Positions 42,505-51,700 of a stretch of DNA of 64,000 nucleotides are shown one piece after another. Source of the DNA: Hyphomicrobiales bacterium (GTDB lineage: Bacteria > Pseudomonadota > Alphaproteobacteria > Rhizobiales > Rhizobiaceae); contig UCHV01000004.1 of NCBI GenBank assembly GCA_900472395.1, positions 62,001 to 126,000 on the forward strand. The letters are read 5' to 3'. The notes under the pieces are model-generated. The model was given only the letters and a program-made list of their open reading frames with translations, did not search any database and had not been told where the DNA came from. Numbering within the stretch: position 1 is the stretch's first letter; each line of letters begins with the position of its first letter. A program made the position numbers and the translations under genes.

Positions 42505-43554
42505 TCACTTCAGGACGTGCAACATATCCTTGCGCTTGGCATCGTAATAATAGCCGCGCGCATAAAGCTTGATGGCGTCGTCGCTCTTGTTGCCGGCCAC
42601 CAGCCAAGCGCCGCGCAGGTATTTGATCGCATATTTCAGGTTGGTTTCGGCGTCGAGAAGGCCCTTGGCCGGACCTTCGTATCCCATCGACTTTGCGGTC
42701 GGATAGGTAATCTGCATGAGGCCCCAGTAGCCATTCTTGTGATAGGCTTTCGGGTCATATTTGCTTTCGCGATGGACGACGCGGTGCACCAGCGATTCAG
42801 GAACGCCATAAAGGCCGGCGTAACGCGTGATCAGCTTGTTGAGTTCAGGATTGCTGGCGTCGGCGGTTTGCGGGATCGGAGCGCCGGGGGCGGGCGGAAA
42901 AAAGCCCGCGTTCATCATGCCGGAAACAGCCTGATTCGGACCGGCATAAGCCAGCATCATGTTCGGAGCGGTCGGCTTCGGCGTCGGAACGACCGACTGT
43001 ACGGCAACCATTTCAGGCGTGATCGGCAGTTCCGCCGTAGTTACCGTCTCATTGGCAACCGGACCGCCCGTCATCTGCGGCTGTACGATGCGGCCAGACT
43101 TGGTGGAAAGTGTGTGTTGTGCGGGCGCTGCCGAAGCGAGAACGGTGCTGGTGGTTGCAGCCGGTGCCGAGCCTGCGACCGGAGCGGCGCTGGCGATGGC
43201 CTGCGCGGCATTGGTCGCATCGGTGATCGGTGCAATCGCCAGCGGCGTCGGTTGCGGTGCGGGTTCCGGTGAAGCAAGTGCTGCGGTTTGGATTGCCGTG
43301 ACGTTCACGCTGGTCGGCAGCGAAGCAATCTGTATGCGGCCAGTCTTTTCCAGAACGGGCGCGCTCGCATTGGCCATTTCGGCGGTCTGGGCCGCGTTTG
43401 GATCTGTGGCGGTTTCCGCTGCCGTCAGTGCTGCCGTCTGGGTGGCCTTCAGGTTCGGGCTTGATGCCTGATCCATGCTTGAGCAACCCGCCAAAGCGGA
43501 CGATACGGCCAAAGCCAGGGCTGTCTTGCAGCCTCCAAATCGGGTTATCGCCAT
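42505..43554 (-). CDS. SLT-domain lytic transglycosylase lipoprotein
   Basis: A 349-residue lipoprotein. The signal peptide has lipobox LAGC near residue 23. An Ala/Thr/Pro-rich linker of about 200 residues follows; the last 110 residues are the soluble lytic transglycosylase domain: ESLVHRVVHRESKYDP with the catalytic Glu near residue 265, then NGYWGLMQITYPTAKSMGY. The linker is long and low in complexity, as in wall-spanning lipoproteins. It cleaves glycan strands to 1,6-anhydro products, possibly to make room for a transport or division complex. It follows the palindromic element. Confidence 0.9.
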   Translation of the reverse strand: MAITRFGGCKTALALAVSSALAGCSSMDQASSPNLKATQTAALTAAETATDPNAAQTAEMANASAPVLEKTGRIQIASLPTSVNVTAIQTAALASPEPAPQPTPLAIAPITDATNAAQAIASAAPVAGSAPAATTSTVLASAAPAQHTLSTKSGRIVQPQMTGGPVANETVTTAELPITPEMVAVQSVVPTPKPTAPNMMLAYAGPNQAVSGMMNAGFFPPAPGAPIPQTADASNPELNKLITRYAGLYGVPESLVHRVVHRESKYDPKAYHKNGYWGLMQITYPTAKSMGYEGPAKGLLDAETNLKYAIKYLRGAWLVAGNKSDDAIKLYARGYYYDAKRKDMLHVLK

Positions 43555-43742
43555 TGGGTCGCTCTCATGAAAATCGATTGTCCAAGCCCGTTTACGAATC
43601 CTAACGAGTGACCATGTCCATTAACGGATCGGTAGCATCCGGGCAAGTGTACTGCGGCGTCCTGTGCTAAGTCTTTGTATTGGAAGTGGAACACTTCAAG
43701 AATCCGATGGTTTTACACCGGATTTTAAGCTGCAATATTTGC

Positions 43743-44375
43743 CTAGGCGGCGATCCGCCGGTAGCCGGCCGTGACCGCACGGCGCGATATAAATCGCGTA
43801 CGAGGCTTGCGCGAGGCTGGATTTTGCGAACGCAGCTTCTCAAGCCGTTTCACGCGGCGGCCCGCCAAGGCGACATTGATGATGCCTCCGGCAAGCGCCG
43901 CGGCGATGAAAACACCATCCATTTCGATCAATTGCAGCGACAGCGAGCCATGCGGATCGAATGCCTGCGGCAAAAGCGCGATGAAAGCGAGGATGGAGCG
44001 CGGTTTGACCGCCGCCAAGCGGAAGATATGAAGGAAGATGCGGGCCGGCTGGCGTTCAGGCAGGTTGTCGTTGTGGGCAAGGTAACCACGGGCCGGGTGC
44101 TGCACCGTCCACAGGACATGCAGCATGAGATAGGTGAGGCCGATCCATGAAACCAGCTCGAAAAGGTGCGGCAGGTAACGGGCAATGGCCACGACCGGCA
44201 TGCTTGCCACCGTCATGGCGGCGACGAGGCCAAGCGCCATCGCCGGCACCGTCAACAGGCCGGTAAGCCGCCCGCGCGACAAAGTGTAGCGGGCGGTCAG
44301 ATCTGCAAGCGGACCGGGCAGAATGACGAGGAACAACGACGCCGCCGCAAAGACTAGCATTGTATCGCTGGACAT
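43743..44375 (-). CDS. LysE-family exporter-like membrane protein
   Basis: A 210-residue inner-membrane protein with five to six hydrophobic segments. The start MLVFAAASLFLVILPGPLADLTARY has the proline-glycine-proline motif of the LysE/RhtB family (PGP at residue 20), and SWIGLTYLMLHVLW follows near residue 75. These proteins export amino acids or related small molecules. It ends in an Arg-rich tail of about 30 residues. No regulator gene is adjacent, and the substrate is unknown. It lies 48 bases after the pfp gene on the same strand, so it may be co-transcribed with it. Confidence 0.83.
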   Translation of the reverse strand: MSSDTMLVFAAASLFLVILPGPLADLTARYTLSRGRLTGLLTVPAMALGLVAAMTVASMPVVAIARYLPHLFELVSWIGLTYLMLHVLWTVQHPARGYLAHNDNLPERQPARIFLHIFRLAAVKPRSILAFIALLPQAFDPHGSLSLQLIEMDGVFIAAALAGGIINVALAGRRVKRLEKLRSQNPASRKPRTRFISRRAVTAGYRRIAA

Positions 44376-44423
44376 TCCTCTTCTCCTCCGGCCCTTCCTC
44401 TTTGAGGCCGTTGCCGCTGATAA

Positions 44424-45635
44424 TCAGGCCTTTTCGAAGCTCTGTCCGACCGCCGTCATGACGTCGCCGAACCATGGGGTCGACAAATCGAAATGCTTCC
44501 CACCCTTGATACGCGGGAATTCGATCGTGCGCAATTTCCCATTCTGATCTTCGTCGTGTCCGGTCACGCCCGAGACGCCATTCAGGGCACTTTCCACAGC
44601 CAGATCGACCATTCCCTGGATGAGACGCAGGTCATCACCGTTGGCGGGGGCGGAGCGGGCGAAATAACCCGACTTCTGTACCAGCGAACGTTCCGCACCC
44701 AGCAGCGAGGCAAACTGCTTCTGGAACCAGCCGCCGACATTGATGGTGTCGAGCTTCACGTGGCCGAATGCGTCGCGCTTGATGTTTTCGCCGGACGCTT
44801 CGAATTCCTTGACGATGACGTCCATGCAGGCGCCTTCGGAAATGAACAGTGTCACATAGCCGTAGCGGTCCATCACATCCTTGAGACGGGTGGCTTCGGC
44901 GTCGCGGTCGAAACGCATTTCCGGCAGGTAGAGGCCGTCGATCTTTTTCAGCTGTTCGTCCATCATGAAGCCCTCGACATATTCGTTGGCCTTGGACTTC
45001 CGCATGTAGGCGCGGGCGGTGGCGGCGGTCAGCCAACCGCAATGGCGGCCCATGACTTCATGGATGATCAATGTGCGGGGGGCCGCGCTCTGTTCGTTTG
45101 AAACATTGTCGAAAAATTTTGCGCCGACTTCTGCCGCCGTCCATGCGCCAAGCGACTGGCGAATCGGCACCACATCGTTGTCGACCGTTTTCGGCAGGCC
45201 GACGACGGTGAGGTCGTAACCGTTCTGGCCGAGATAGGCGGCAAGGTCGGCCGCTGTCGTGTTGGTGTCGTCGCCACCGATCGTGTGGAGAATGGTGACG
45301 CCATCCGCCGCCAATCGTTCTGCCGCCACCTTCAGCGGGTTTTCGCCTTCCTTGACGAGGCCGCGCTTCACGCAGTCCGCCGCATTGGTCAGCTTGACGC
45401 GGCTATTGCCGATCGGCGAACCGCCAAAACGATGAAGGAGATGAGCCTTTTCGCGCATCTCACCGGTGATTTCGATAGAATCGCCAAGCAGTACGCCCTG
45501 ATAACCGGAGCGATAAGCGATGAGATCGAGTTCCGGCGCAACATCGCTGTAACGCTCGATCAGGCCGCCGACCGCCGAGGAAAGACAAGGGGCAAGGCCG
45601 CCCGCCGTCAGCATAGCTACTTTCTGTCTGGCCAT
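44424..45635 (-). CDS. pfp: Diphosphate-dependent 6-phosphofructokinase
   Basis: A 403-residue phosphofructokinase that uses pyrophosphate in place of ATP. TIGGDDTNTTAADLAAYLG near residue 103 has the second Asp of the GGDD motif, which marks PPi-dependent enzymes (ATP-PFK has GGDG). VVGLPKTVDNDV near residue 125 and EVMGRHCGWLTAATA near residue 180 supply the catalytic base and substrate contacts. The ATG at 45635 has GGAGGAG upstream; longer frames go to 45767 but precede the first beta strand. PPi-PFK makes the step reversible, useful for gluconeogenesis in organisms that mainly use the Entner-Doudoroff route. Assignment is firm. Confidence 0.93.
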   Translation of the reverse strand: MARQKVAMLTAGGLAPCLSSAVGGLIERYSDVAPELDLIAYRSGYQGVLLGDSIEITGEMREKAHLLHRFGGSPIGNSRVKLTNAADCVKRGLVKEGENPLKVAAERLAADGVTILHTIGGDDTNTTAADLAAYLGQNGYDLTVVGLPKTVDNDVVPIRQSLGAWTAAEVGAKFFDNVSNEQSAAPRTLIIHEVMGRHCGWLTAATARAYMRKSKANEYVEGFMMDEQLKKIDGLYLPEMRFDRDAEATRLKDVMDRYGYVTLFISEGACMDVIVKEFEASGENIKRDAFGHVKLDTINVGGWFQKQFASLLGAERSLVQKSGYFARSAPANGDDLRLIQGMVDLAVESALNGVSGVTGHDEDQNGKLRTIEFPRIKGGKHFDLSTPWFGDVMTAVGQSFEKA

Positions 45636-45972
45636 AAAATCTCCTCCGCGCGTCCTCGCGCTCCTCCTGCGGGAATGTCCGTTGATGGATGCGACAGCGA
45701 GGACTGGCTGTAAAGTCGGTTTCGCGGTGAAATCCGTTATTTCGCAGTGCCATAAAGGGCTTTCCAATATTCAATCGGTTCAAATGCGCAGGCTGCTTTC
45801 CGTAACGTTACCCGCAACATAATGGTGGGCAGGCGAAGGCAAAGCCCCCCGGTGTTTCTCTTCCCATTCGGTCTCTTTAGGTTGGGCTCTCTCAGAGAAG
45901 TGATTGTTTTCGCCGTTTTGTCGGCCTCTCGGTCATCTTGCAAAAATCGGTAAAAACTGGTCATGTAGGCCA
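45636..45972. other. Divergent promoter region between pfp and the TerB/DnaJ gene
   Basis: This 337-base stretch should hold the promoters of both divergent genes. A 78-codon minus-strand frame at 45737-45973 exists but has no ribosome site and no recognisable product. No terminator, riboswitch or repeat was seen. Confidence 0.5.
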
Positions 45973-46713
45973 ATGATCACGGAATTTGCCTGTCTCCACA
46001 TTTCCTCACTCTGGGAAAAGCTGCTCGGCGCCATCGGCGACGCCGCTGGCAATGCGCTCGGGCGTGTGGTGGAAGCGATCCGAACCGTGTTCGAAGGCGA
46101 CCCGGAAACCCGTCGTCAGGTCTCGTTCTCTGTCGCCATCATCGCGCTGTCGGCCAAGATGGCCAAGGCCGACGGCAACGTGAACGAGAAGGAAGTTACC
46201 GCCTTCCGCCAGATTTTCGATTTTCCGCCGGAAGAAGCCCAGAATGTTGCGCGGCTTTATAATCTCGCGCGGCAGGACGTGGCTGGTTACGAAGCCTATG
46301 CCTCGAAGCTGTCCAATCTCTGCGGCACCGGCGCACACAATTGCCCGATGCTGGAAAACGTCGTTGACGGCCTGTTTCACATCGCCAAGGCGGATGGTCT
46401 GCTGCATGAGAAGGAGCTTTCCTTCCTCGCACGCATCGCCGAGATCTTTCGTATCGACGAAAACCACTTCCGCCGAATCATGGCCCGCCATGTCGAGCTT
46501 GAAGGCCGTGACCCGTATCTGGTTCTCGGCGTTTCGCCGGAAGACGATTTTGCCACTATCCGCAAGCGTTACCGCAGCCTGGTGATCGAGCATCATCCCG
46601 ACAAGCTGCATGCCCGCGGTGTACCGGCTGCATTGCATGCTGCCGCGACGGAGCGCATGGCCGCTCTCAATGCCGCCTATTCGGAAATCGAGAAGGAACG
46701 CCGCGCAGCATGA
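45973..46713 (+). CDS. DjlA-like TerB and DnaJ-domain protein
   Basis: A 246-residue protein. Residues about 45-150 form a TerB-like helical domain (IALSAKMAKADGNVNEKEVT, then LFHIAKADGLLHEKELSFLA), and the C-terminal 65 residues are a J-domain with YLVLGVSPEDDF and the HPD motif IEHHPDKLHARG. J-domains stimulate the ATPase of DnaK. The start is uncertain: the ATG at 45973 has only a weak site, and the TerB fold begins about 35 residues in. It overlaps the amidase gene by four bases (ATGA), so the two proteins are made together, and it may fold or control a wall-associated partner. Confidence 0.8.
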   Translation: MITEFACLHISSLWEKLLGAIGDAAGNALGRVVEAIRTVFEGDPETRRQVSFSVAIIALSAKMAKADGNVNEKEVTAFRQIFDFPPEEAQNVARLYNLARQDVAGYEAYASKLSNLCGTGAHNCPMLENVVDGLFHIAKADGLLHEKELSFLARIAEIFRIDENHFRRIMARHVELEGRDPYLVLGVSPEDDFATIRKRYRSLVIEHHPDKLHARGVPAALHAAATERMAALNAAYSEIEKERRAA

Positions 46714-47471
46714 GCGCGATCAAATCCGAACATCTCGGCGCATCGCTGATGCCCTCGCCGAACCATGGCGAACGTGCCGATAATCGCCAGCCCGACATGA
46801 TTCTCCTGCATTACACCGGCATGGATGGCGAGGATCAGGCGCTGTCATGGCTATGCAATCCGGAAAGCCACGTTTCCAGCCACTATTTCGTTCGTGAAAA
46901 CGGTGCGGTGTTCCAGCTCGTGCCGGAAGGTCTTCGTGCCTGGCATGCGGGCAAGAGCGTATGGGAAGGCGAGGTCGATACCAATTCCCGTTCCATCGGC
47001 ATCGAGATCGCCAATGTCGGCCATCCCGGTGGCCTGCCGTCGTTTCCGGGTGCGCAGATCGAGGCAGTGGTCGGACTCTGTCACGATATCGCCAAACGTT
47101 GGTCTATCGCGCCGCAACGCATTTTGGGTCATTCGGATGTCGCGCCGATCCGCAAGGTCGATCCCGGCGAAAACTTTCCGTGGGGTCGGCTGCATCAAGC
47201 CGGTGTCGGCCACTGGGTGGAGCCGACGCCGATTTCCGGCGGGCGTTTTTTTCAGCGCGGTGACAGCGGCCAGCCGGTAGAGGCACTGCAGTCTATGCTG
47301 GCGCTTTATGGTTACGGCATCGAGATCACGGGTGAGTTCTGCGACCACACGCAAGGCGTGGTCGAGGCGTTTCAGCGGCATTTCCGCACTGAACGGGTCG
47401 ATGGCATTGCCGACATGTCGACCATCGATACGCTGCACAGGCTTTTGGCCTCGCTGCCTAACTACGCCTGA
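46710..47471 (+). CDS. N-acetylmuramoyl-L-alanine amidase (AmiD-like)
   Basis: A 253-residue amidase_2-type zinc hydrolase that cuts the amide bond between muramic acid and the stem peptide. Zinc ligands are visible in MILLHYTGM near residue 35 and in LGHSDVAPIRKVDPGENFPW near residue 138, and IGIEIANVGH lies between. The last 75 residues form a peptidoglycan-binding domain (DSGQPVEALQSMLALYGYG). No signal peptide is present at the chosen start, so it acts in the cytoplasm or on wall turnover products, as AmpD-type enzymes do. It is coupled to the TerB/DnaJ gene by an ATGA overlap. Confidence 0.92.
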   Translation: MSAIKSEHLGASLMPSPNHGERADNRQPDMILLHYTGMDGEDQALSWLCNPESHVSSHYFVRENGAVFQLVPEGLRAWHAGKSVWEGEVDTNSRSIGIEIANVGHPGGLPSFPGAQIEAVVGLCHDIAKRWSIAPQRILGHSDVAPIRKVDPGENFPWGRLHQAGVGHWVEPTPISGGRFFQRGDSGQPVEALQSMLALYGYGIEITGEFCDHTQGVVEAFQRHFRTERVDGIADMSTIDTLHRLLASLPNYA

Positions 47472-47562
47472 TCATCTTCTGCCCTTTCTTGCTCTGGAAT
47501 TGATTCCGCAAACCGCTACAACTGGTTGCGCATAATCGATAATCACGGGAACGCGGGCAACG

Positions 47563-48756
47563 ATGGACGGGCATTTCAAATACATCATCATCGGTTGCGG
47601 CATGATGGGCGCGGCCGCGGCCCGGCATCTTTCGGCATGGACAGACGGTGTTGCCGTCATCGGTCCGGCCGAGCCTGCGGATACGGCCAGCCACCAGGGT
47701 GTATTCGCCAGCCATTATGATGAAGCCCGCATCACTCGCACCATCGATCCGAATGCCATCTGGGCGCGGCTCGCCAATCGCTCGATTGCTCGTTACGGAG
47801 AAATTGCGAGGGACAGCGAGGTCGATTTTTATTCTGAGGTTGGATGCCTTGTTGTCGGCCCGCGCAGGGATGGAACTGCCACCTATGTCGGTCGCGTGGA
47901 AAAGGCGGCGGCGGAACTCGGTGTCGCGACGGAAAATATGGCCCATGACCGTCTCGCTGAGACATTTCCGTATTTCTCATTCCCACAGGGCAGTGACGGC
48001 CTCTTCGAGGAGAAAAATGCCGGTCACATCAATCCACGTCGGTTGGTGAAGGCGCAGACGATTCTCGCGGAACGGCAGGGTGCAGCCATCATCCGCGAAA
48101 CCGTGGTTTCGACGCGGGAGGAAGCGGGGCTCGTCACGGTCACGACCTCCGAAGGCAAGGTCTACACGGCGGAAAAGGTTATTGTGGCGGCGGGTGGTTT
48201 TTCCATCGCCGAAAGGCTGCTGGGCGCGCGGCTCAATCTGAAAGTCTATGCCCGCACCGTGTCCTTCTTTGAAATCGACGAAGCGCAGATGGAAGCATTC
48301 GGCAAAATGCCGTCGCTGATCTGGAAATGGACCGAGGAAGAAGACGGCATCTACATGCTGCCGCCGGTAAGATACCCGGATGGCAAGCTTTATCTCAAGA
48401 TCGGCGGCGATCCCGATGATGTGGAGCTGAAAGCCGAGCCGGAGATCCGCTCGTGGTTCCGCTCCGGTGGTCGCGAGAGCACCAAACGGCATCTGACCTC
48501 GGTGGTCGAAAAGCTGGTGCCGGATGTCGATCTGTCGCGCAATTCCATGGCGGCCTGCGTCACCTCGTTCACGCCGACCGATTATCCGGCCATCGCCATG
48601 ACCTCGGCACGCACGGGCGTATTGACCGGTGGTTGCGGGGCCGCTGCCAAAAGCTCGGACGAGATCGGCAGGCTTGGGGCCGAACTGCTTTTCCACGGGC
48701 GTATCGAAGATGATGCTTACGCTGCGGCAGGTGGTTTCCCCGCTCATTTCCTCTGA
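47563..48756 (+). CDS. FAD-dependent amine/amino acid oxidoreductase (SoxA/MTOX-like)
   Basis: A 397-residue flavoenzyme of the DAO fold. The dinucleotide-binding motif YIIIGCGMMGAAAARHLS is at residue 7, with HQGVFASHYDEARITR following near residue 45 as in monomeric sarcosine oxidase and N-methyltryptophan oxidase. VIVAAGGFSIAERLLG lies near residue 207, and CVTSFTPTDYPAIA near residue 327, where these enzymes attach FAD covalently through a Cys. The likely substrate is an N-methyl or secondary amine, not further defined. It stands alone just upstream of the RNase P RNA gene. Confidence 0.83.
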   Translation: MDGHFKYIIIGCGMMGAAAARHLSAWTDGVAVIGPAEPADTASHQGVFASHYDEARITRTIDPNAIWARLANRSIARYGEIARDSEVDFYSEVGCLVVGPRRDGTATYVGRVEKAAAELGVATENMAHDRLAETFPYFSFPQGSDGLFEEKNAGHINPRRLVKAQTILAERQGAAIIRETVVSTREEAGLVTVTTSEGKVYTAEKVIVAAGGFSIAERLLGARLNLKVYARTVSFFEIDEAQMEAFGKMPSLIWKWTEEEDGIYMLPPVRYPDGKLYLKIGGDPDDVELKAEPEIRSWFRSGGRESTKRHLTSVVEKLVPDVDLSRNSMAACVTSFTPTDYPAIAMTSARTGVLTGGCGAAAKSSDEIGRLGAELLFHGRIEDDAYAAAGGFPAHFL

Positions 48757-48810
48757 TCCGGCCCGCTCGGCGTTTTCCCTGTGGCAATTGTGTTTGCTCT
48801 CGTCTAAGGA

Positions 48811-49225
48811 GCGCGGACCAGTTGGCCGGGCAGCCGCGCTTTACCAATGCCGAAAGGCGGTAGGGTGAGGAAAGTCCGGGCTCCACGGAAACACGGTGCC
48901 GGATAACGTCCGGCGGGGGCGACCCTAGGGAAAGTGCCACAGAGAGGATACCGCCCGGTTCCGACCGGGTAAGGGTGAAAGGGTGGGGTAAGAGCCCACC
49001 GCGCTTCTGGTAACAGCGGCGGCATGGTAAACCCCACCGGGAGCAAGACCGAATAGGGATGACGCGGGTTTCGTCGCAAGACGGAGCTACAGCCGGTTTT
49101 CGGGCCAGTCATCCGGGTTGGTTGCGTGAGGCGACGTGCAAACGGCGTCCCAGATGAATGGCTGCCACGTTCCGATGCCTGCATCGGGGCCATACAGAAC
49201 CCGGCTTACAGGCCAACTGGTATTT
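48811..49225 (+). ncRNA. rnpB: RNase P RNA (class A)
   Basis: The catalytic RNA that matures tRNA 5' ends. The P1 helix is formed by CCAGTTGGCC (48818-48827) and GGCCAACTGG (49211-49220). The conserved core is visible as GAGGAAAGTCCGGGCTCC near 48867 (CR I), GGGTGAAAGGGTGGGGTAAGAGCCCACCGC in the middle, and the block around CAAGACCGAATAGGG, ending with AGAACCCGGCTTACAGGCC near the 3' end (P4 and P1 partners). A length near 415 nt is normal for alphaproteobacterial class A RNA. Both ends are set by P1 and may be off by some bases. Confidence 0.95.
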
Positions 49226-49747
49226 CTACCCTGTTTTTGCGCAGGCCCGGCCGATGGCGACCCATTGGGGCGGGACGGTGGTCGGAAGCGATTCACGTCC
49301 TGGCGTAGAGTTTCTCGCATGTGTTTGCGCGCTCAGATTGCGTTCTCGCGACTGCACTTTATCCATGCTTTTTCTAATATGTTTAACTGCCCAAGATCTT
49401 AGCGTGGGTTTCTGACGTGTCCCGGCGAAGTTTGCCGTGCGGTCTCCGGATATCTTCCGCTAACACTTTGTTAAACTTAACAGCTTATAAATAAACAATG
49501 TCGCATTCGGGTTTGGCGGATGCTTCCCATTGACGCCCATATGGTCCCATGTTATCCCAAAACTGCACTGCACAAGGGCCGATCAAGGCCTCTCAATCAG
49601 ACAGTTTCGACCAGTTCCGGAAACGGAAACGTGGATGGGCTTATGTTCATCTCGGTGCTGGCCTGTGCTTTCGTTTTGAGAATGCGAAATGCGATTTTGC
49701 CGACATGTTTTTGGTCCGGCGGCTTTCGGGAGTGGATGTTTGGTGTC
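49226..49747. other. Leader region between rnpB and mraZ
   Basis: A 522-base region without a supported gene. It contains the four-unit MraZ operator at 49526-49559 and an AT-rich stretch near 49461-49500, a likely promoter for the dcw cluster. Open frames extend through it in the mraZ and rsmH phases, but they lack ribosome sites and family similarity. Confidence 0.6.
49526..49559. promoter_or_regulatory. MraZ operator: four CCCA units at a 10-bp period
   Basis: CCCA occurs at 49526, 49536, 49546 and 49556, which on the minus strand reads TGGG four times with exact 10-base spacing. MraZ binds TGGGN direct repeats separated by five bases upstream of its own gene. The site is about 190 bases before the MraZ start, so the promoter must lie close to it. 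Confidence 0.85.
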
Positions 49748-50188
49748 ATGAACCGCTTCCTGTCCAATGCGACGAATCGGATCGATGCGAAGGGGCGAGT
49801 TTCCGTCCCTGCGCTGTTCCGTTCCGTCTTGGTGCAGCGGGGCGTTCAGGAGCTTTATTGTCTCCAGGACCTCGTCTTTCCGGCGATCAGCGTCGGTGGT
49901 CCGGATCTGCTCGAACGTTACGAGCGGCAGATTGCGGCAGCCGATCCTTTCTCGCCGGAAGCGAACAGGATGTCGCTACTGGTTCACGGTGGCGGCGTTT
50001 TCATGAGGCTCGACGCGGAAGGCCGGCTGATGGTCACGGATTTTATCCGGGATTTTACGGGCATCAGTACGGACGTAACTTTTGTCGGGCGCTCGGATCA
50101 TTTTCAGCTTTGGCAACCGCAGGCGTTCCACGAGGCGCAGGCGGCGGCAAGGGAAGGGCGCTTGAGTATCGGATCGCGCCCTCAATAG
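49748..50188 (+). CDS. mraZ: Transcriptional regulator MraZ
   Basis: A 146-residue AbrB-like DNA-binding protein that represses the division and cell-wall cluster. Two MraZ repeats are seen, each opening with the RLDxKGR-type element: [20 protein letters not shown] at residue 4 and [19 protein letters not shown] near residue 83. The ATG at 49748 gives the usual MraZ N-terminus; the frame stays open upstream to 49520, but that part runs over the operator repeats. It is the first gene of the dcw cluster and starts a chain of closely spaced genes. Confidence 0.95.
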   Translation: MNRFLSNATNRIDAKGRVSVPALFRSVLVQRGVQELYCLQDLVFPAISVGGPDLLERYERQIAAADPFSPEANRMSLLVHGGGVFMRLDAEGRLMVTDFIRDFTGISTDVTFVGRSDHFQLWQPQAFHEAQAAAREGRLSIGSRPQ

Positions 50189-50202
50189 GACGAGGAAACG
50201 GG

Positions 50203-51228
50203 ATGTCGGCGAATTTTGGCGATGGGATACCTGAAGCCGATGGCGGATCGGTTCGCCACATCCCGGTTCTTCTCCGTGAAGTTTTGAACTCGCTGCAGCC
50301 GAAGGCTGGCGAAGTCATTCTCGATGGCACGTTTGGCGCAGGCGGTTATACCTCTGCCATTCTCGATGCCGGCGCCAATGTGATTGCGCTCGATCGTGAC
50401 CCAACGGCGATTGCAGGCGGTCAGGCTCTGGTCAAGGCAAGCGGCGGTCGTCTTTCGCTCATCCACTCGCAGTTTTCCGATCTCGACCAGCATGCGCCGG
50501 AGGGTGGTCTCGATGGCGTGGTGCTCGACATCGGCGTCTCCTCCATGCAGATCGATGAGGCCGAGCGTGGCTTTTCCTTCCAGCGCAATGGACCGCTGGA
50601 CATGCGCATGTCGGCCTCCGGCGTCTCTGCGGCCGATGTCGTCAATCGCGCCAAGGTCGGCGATCTCACCCGCATCTTCGGTTTCCTCGGTGAGGAAAAC
50701 CATGCCGGCCGTATCGCGCGCGCCATCGAAAAGCGCCGCGCGCAGGAACTGTTCACCACCACCCGCGATCTCGCCAACCTGATCGAAACGGTCAATCCGC
50801 GCCGCGCCAAGGACAAGATCCATCCCGCTACCCGTGTTTTCCAGGCGCTGCGCATTTTCGTGAACGACGAACTTGGCGAGCTCGCTCAGGCGCTGTTTGC
50901 CGCCGAGCGTTCACTGAAGCCGAGCGGTCGTCTGGTCATCGTCAGTTTCCATTCGCTGGAAGACCGCATCGTCAAAAAGTTCTTTGCCGACCGTTCTGGC
51001 AAGGCGACCGGCTCGCGCCACATGCCGTTGGTCGAAGAGCGTCCGGTTGTTTTCGAAACCATCGGCAAGCCGATGATCGGTGCAACCGAAGAGGAGGCGG
51101 AGATCAATCCGCGTGCACGTTCGGCAAAGCTGCGGGCCGGCCTGCGCACTGTTGCGGCACCCGGCTCCGCCAATATGTCGATCTTCGATCTTCCCGATCT
51201 CGCAAGCCTTGCAACGATGGGAGCTTAA
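50203..51228 (+). CDS. rsmH: 16S rRNA m4C1402 methyltransferase
   Basis: A 341-residue SAM-dependent enzyme (formerly MraW) that methylates N4 of C1402 of 16S rRNA. The N-terminus carries [14 protein letters not shown], the SAM motif [15 protein letters not shown] near residue 40, then [28 protein letters not shown] and [14 protein letters not shown] near residue 250. The start at 50203 has CGAGGA ahead of it and lies 14 bases past the mraZ stop; the frame stays open far upstream without similarity. ftsL begins two bases after the stop. Confidence 0.95.
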   Translation: MSANFGDGIPEADGGSVRHIPVLLREVLNSLQPKAGEVILDGTFGAGGYTSAILDAGANVIALDRDPTAIAGGQALVKASGGRLSLIHSQFSDLDQHAPEGGLDGVVLDIGVSSMQIDEAERGFSFQRNGPLDMRMSASGVSAADVVNRAKVGDLTRIFGFLGEENHAGRIARAIEKRRAQELFTTTRDLANLIETVNPRRAKDKIHPATRVFQALRIFVNDELGELAQALFAAERSLKPSGRLVIVSFHSLEDRIVKKFFADRSGKATGSRHMPLVEERPVVFETIGKPMIGATEEEAEINPRARSAKLRAGLRTVAAPGSANMSIFDLPDLASLATMGA

Positions 51229-51229
51229 T

Positions 51230-51700
51230 ATGCTCAGAAGCTTTGATATCGTTCTCATCGGCGTCATGACGGCCACCGCCGTTGTTACATACACGATCAA
51301 GCATCGTGCCGAATTGAAGCTGGAGGAGGTTCGCCGGCTGGAGACGGAAATCCGTCTGGAGCGCGACACGATCGACCTTCTGAAGGCCGACTGGGCCCTG
51401 CAGACCCAACCGAACCGCCTGCAGCATCTGATCGGCGCCTATAACCAGGAACTGCAGCTGGCAGCCACCGATCCGACCCAGCTGTCGCAGCCGAACGAAT
51501 TGCCGATGCTGAAGTCGCAGCTGCCGCAACCCGAGACCTCCATCGAGAAATTGATTGCCGGCGCTGATGATGAAGTCGCCAAGGCTATTCGCGGTGTTGC
51601 GGCTGCAAAAGCTTCGGCTCCAGCTTCGCGCATCCCCGTTCCGGTAGCACGCGGTTCTGTACGCGTAGACTCAATCTCAACCGGATCGGTAAATCGCTGA
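51230..51700 (+). CDS. ftsL: Cell division protein FtsL-like
   Basis: A 156-residue protein with a short cytoplasmic start, one membrane helix (FDIVLIGVMTATAVVTYTI) and a coiled-coil-like stretch (ELKLEEVRRLETEIRLERDT) with heptad leucines, followed by the family-type LKADWALQTQPNRLQHL. The Ala/Pro-rich C-terminal 60 residues are less conserved. FtsL joins FtsB and FtsQ in the divisome and activates FtsWI. The ATG at 51230 follows the rsmH stop, with GGGAG five bases upstream, and its last base overlaps the ftsI start. Confidence 0.9.
   Translation: MLRSFDIVLIGVMTATAVVTYTIKHRAELKLEEVRRLETEIRLERDTIDLLKADWALQTQPNRLQHLIGAYNQELQLAATDPTQLSQPNELPMLKSQLPQPETSIEKLIAGADDEVAKAIRGVAAAKASAPASRIPVPVARGSVRVDSISTGSVNR

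Noticed and set aside
45737-45973. 78-codon minus-strand frame between pfp and the TerB/DnaJ gene
   Set aside because: No ribosome binding site, no hydrophobic or domain pattern, and it occupies the divergent promoter region.
49520-49747. Longer N-terminus for MraZ
   Set aside because: The added 76 codons cover the operator repeats and have no similarity to MraZ, whose normal start motif is at 49748.
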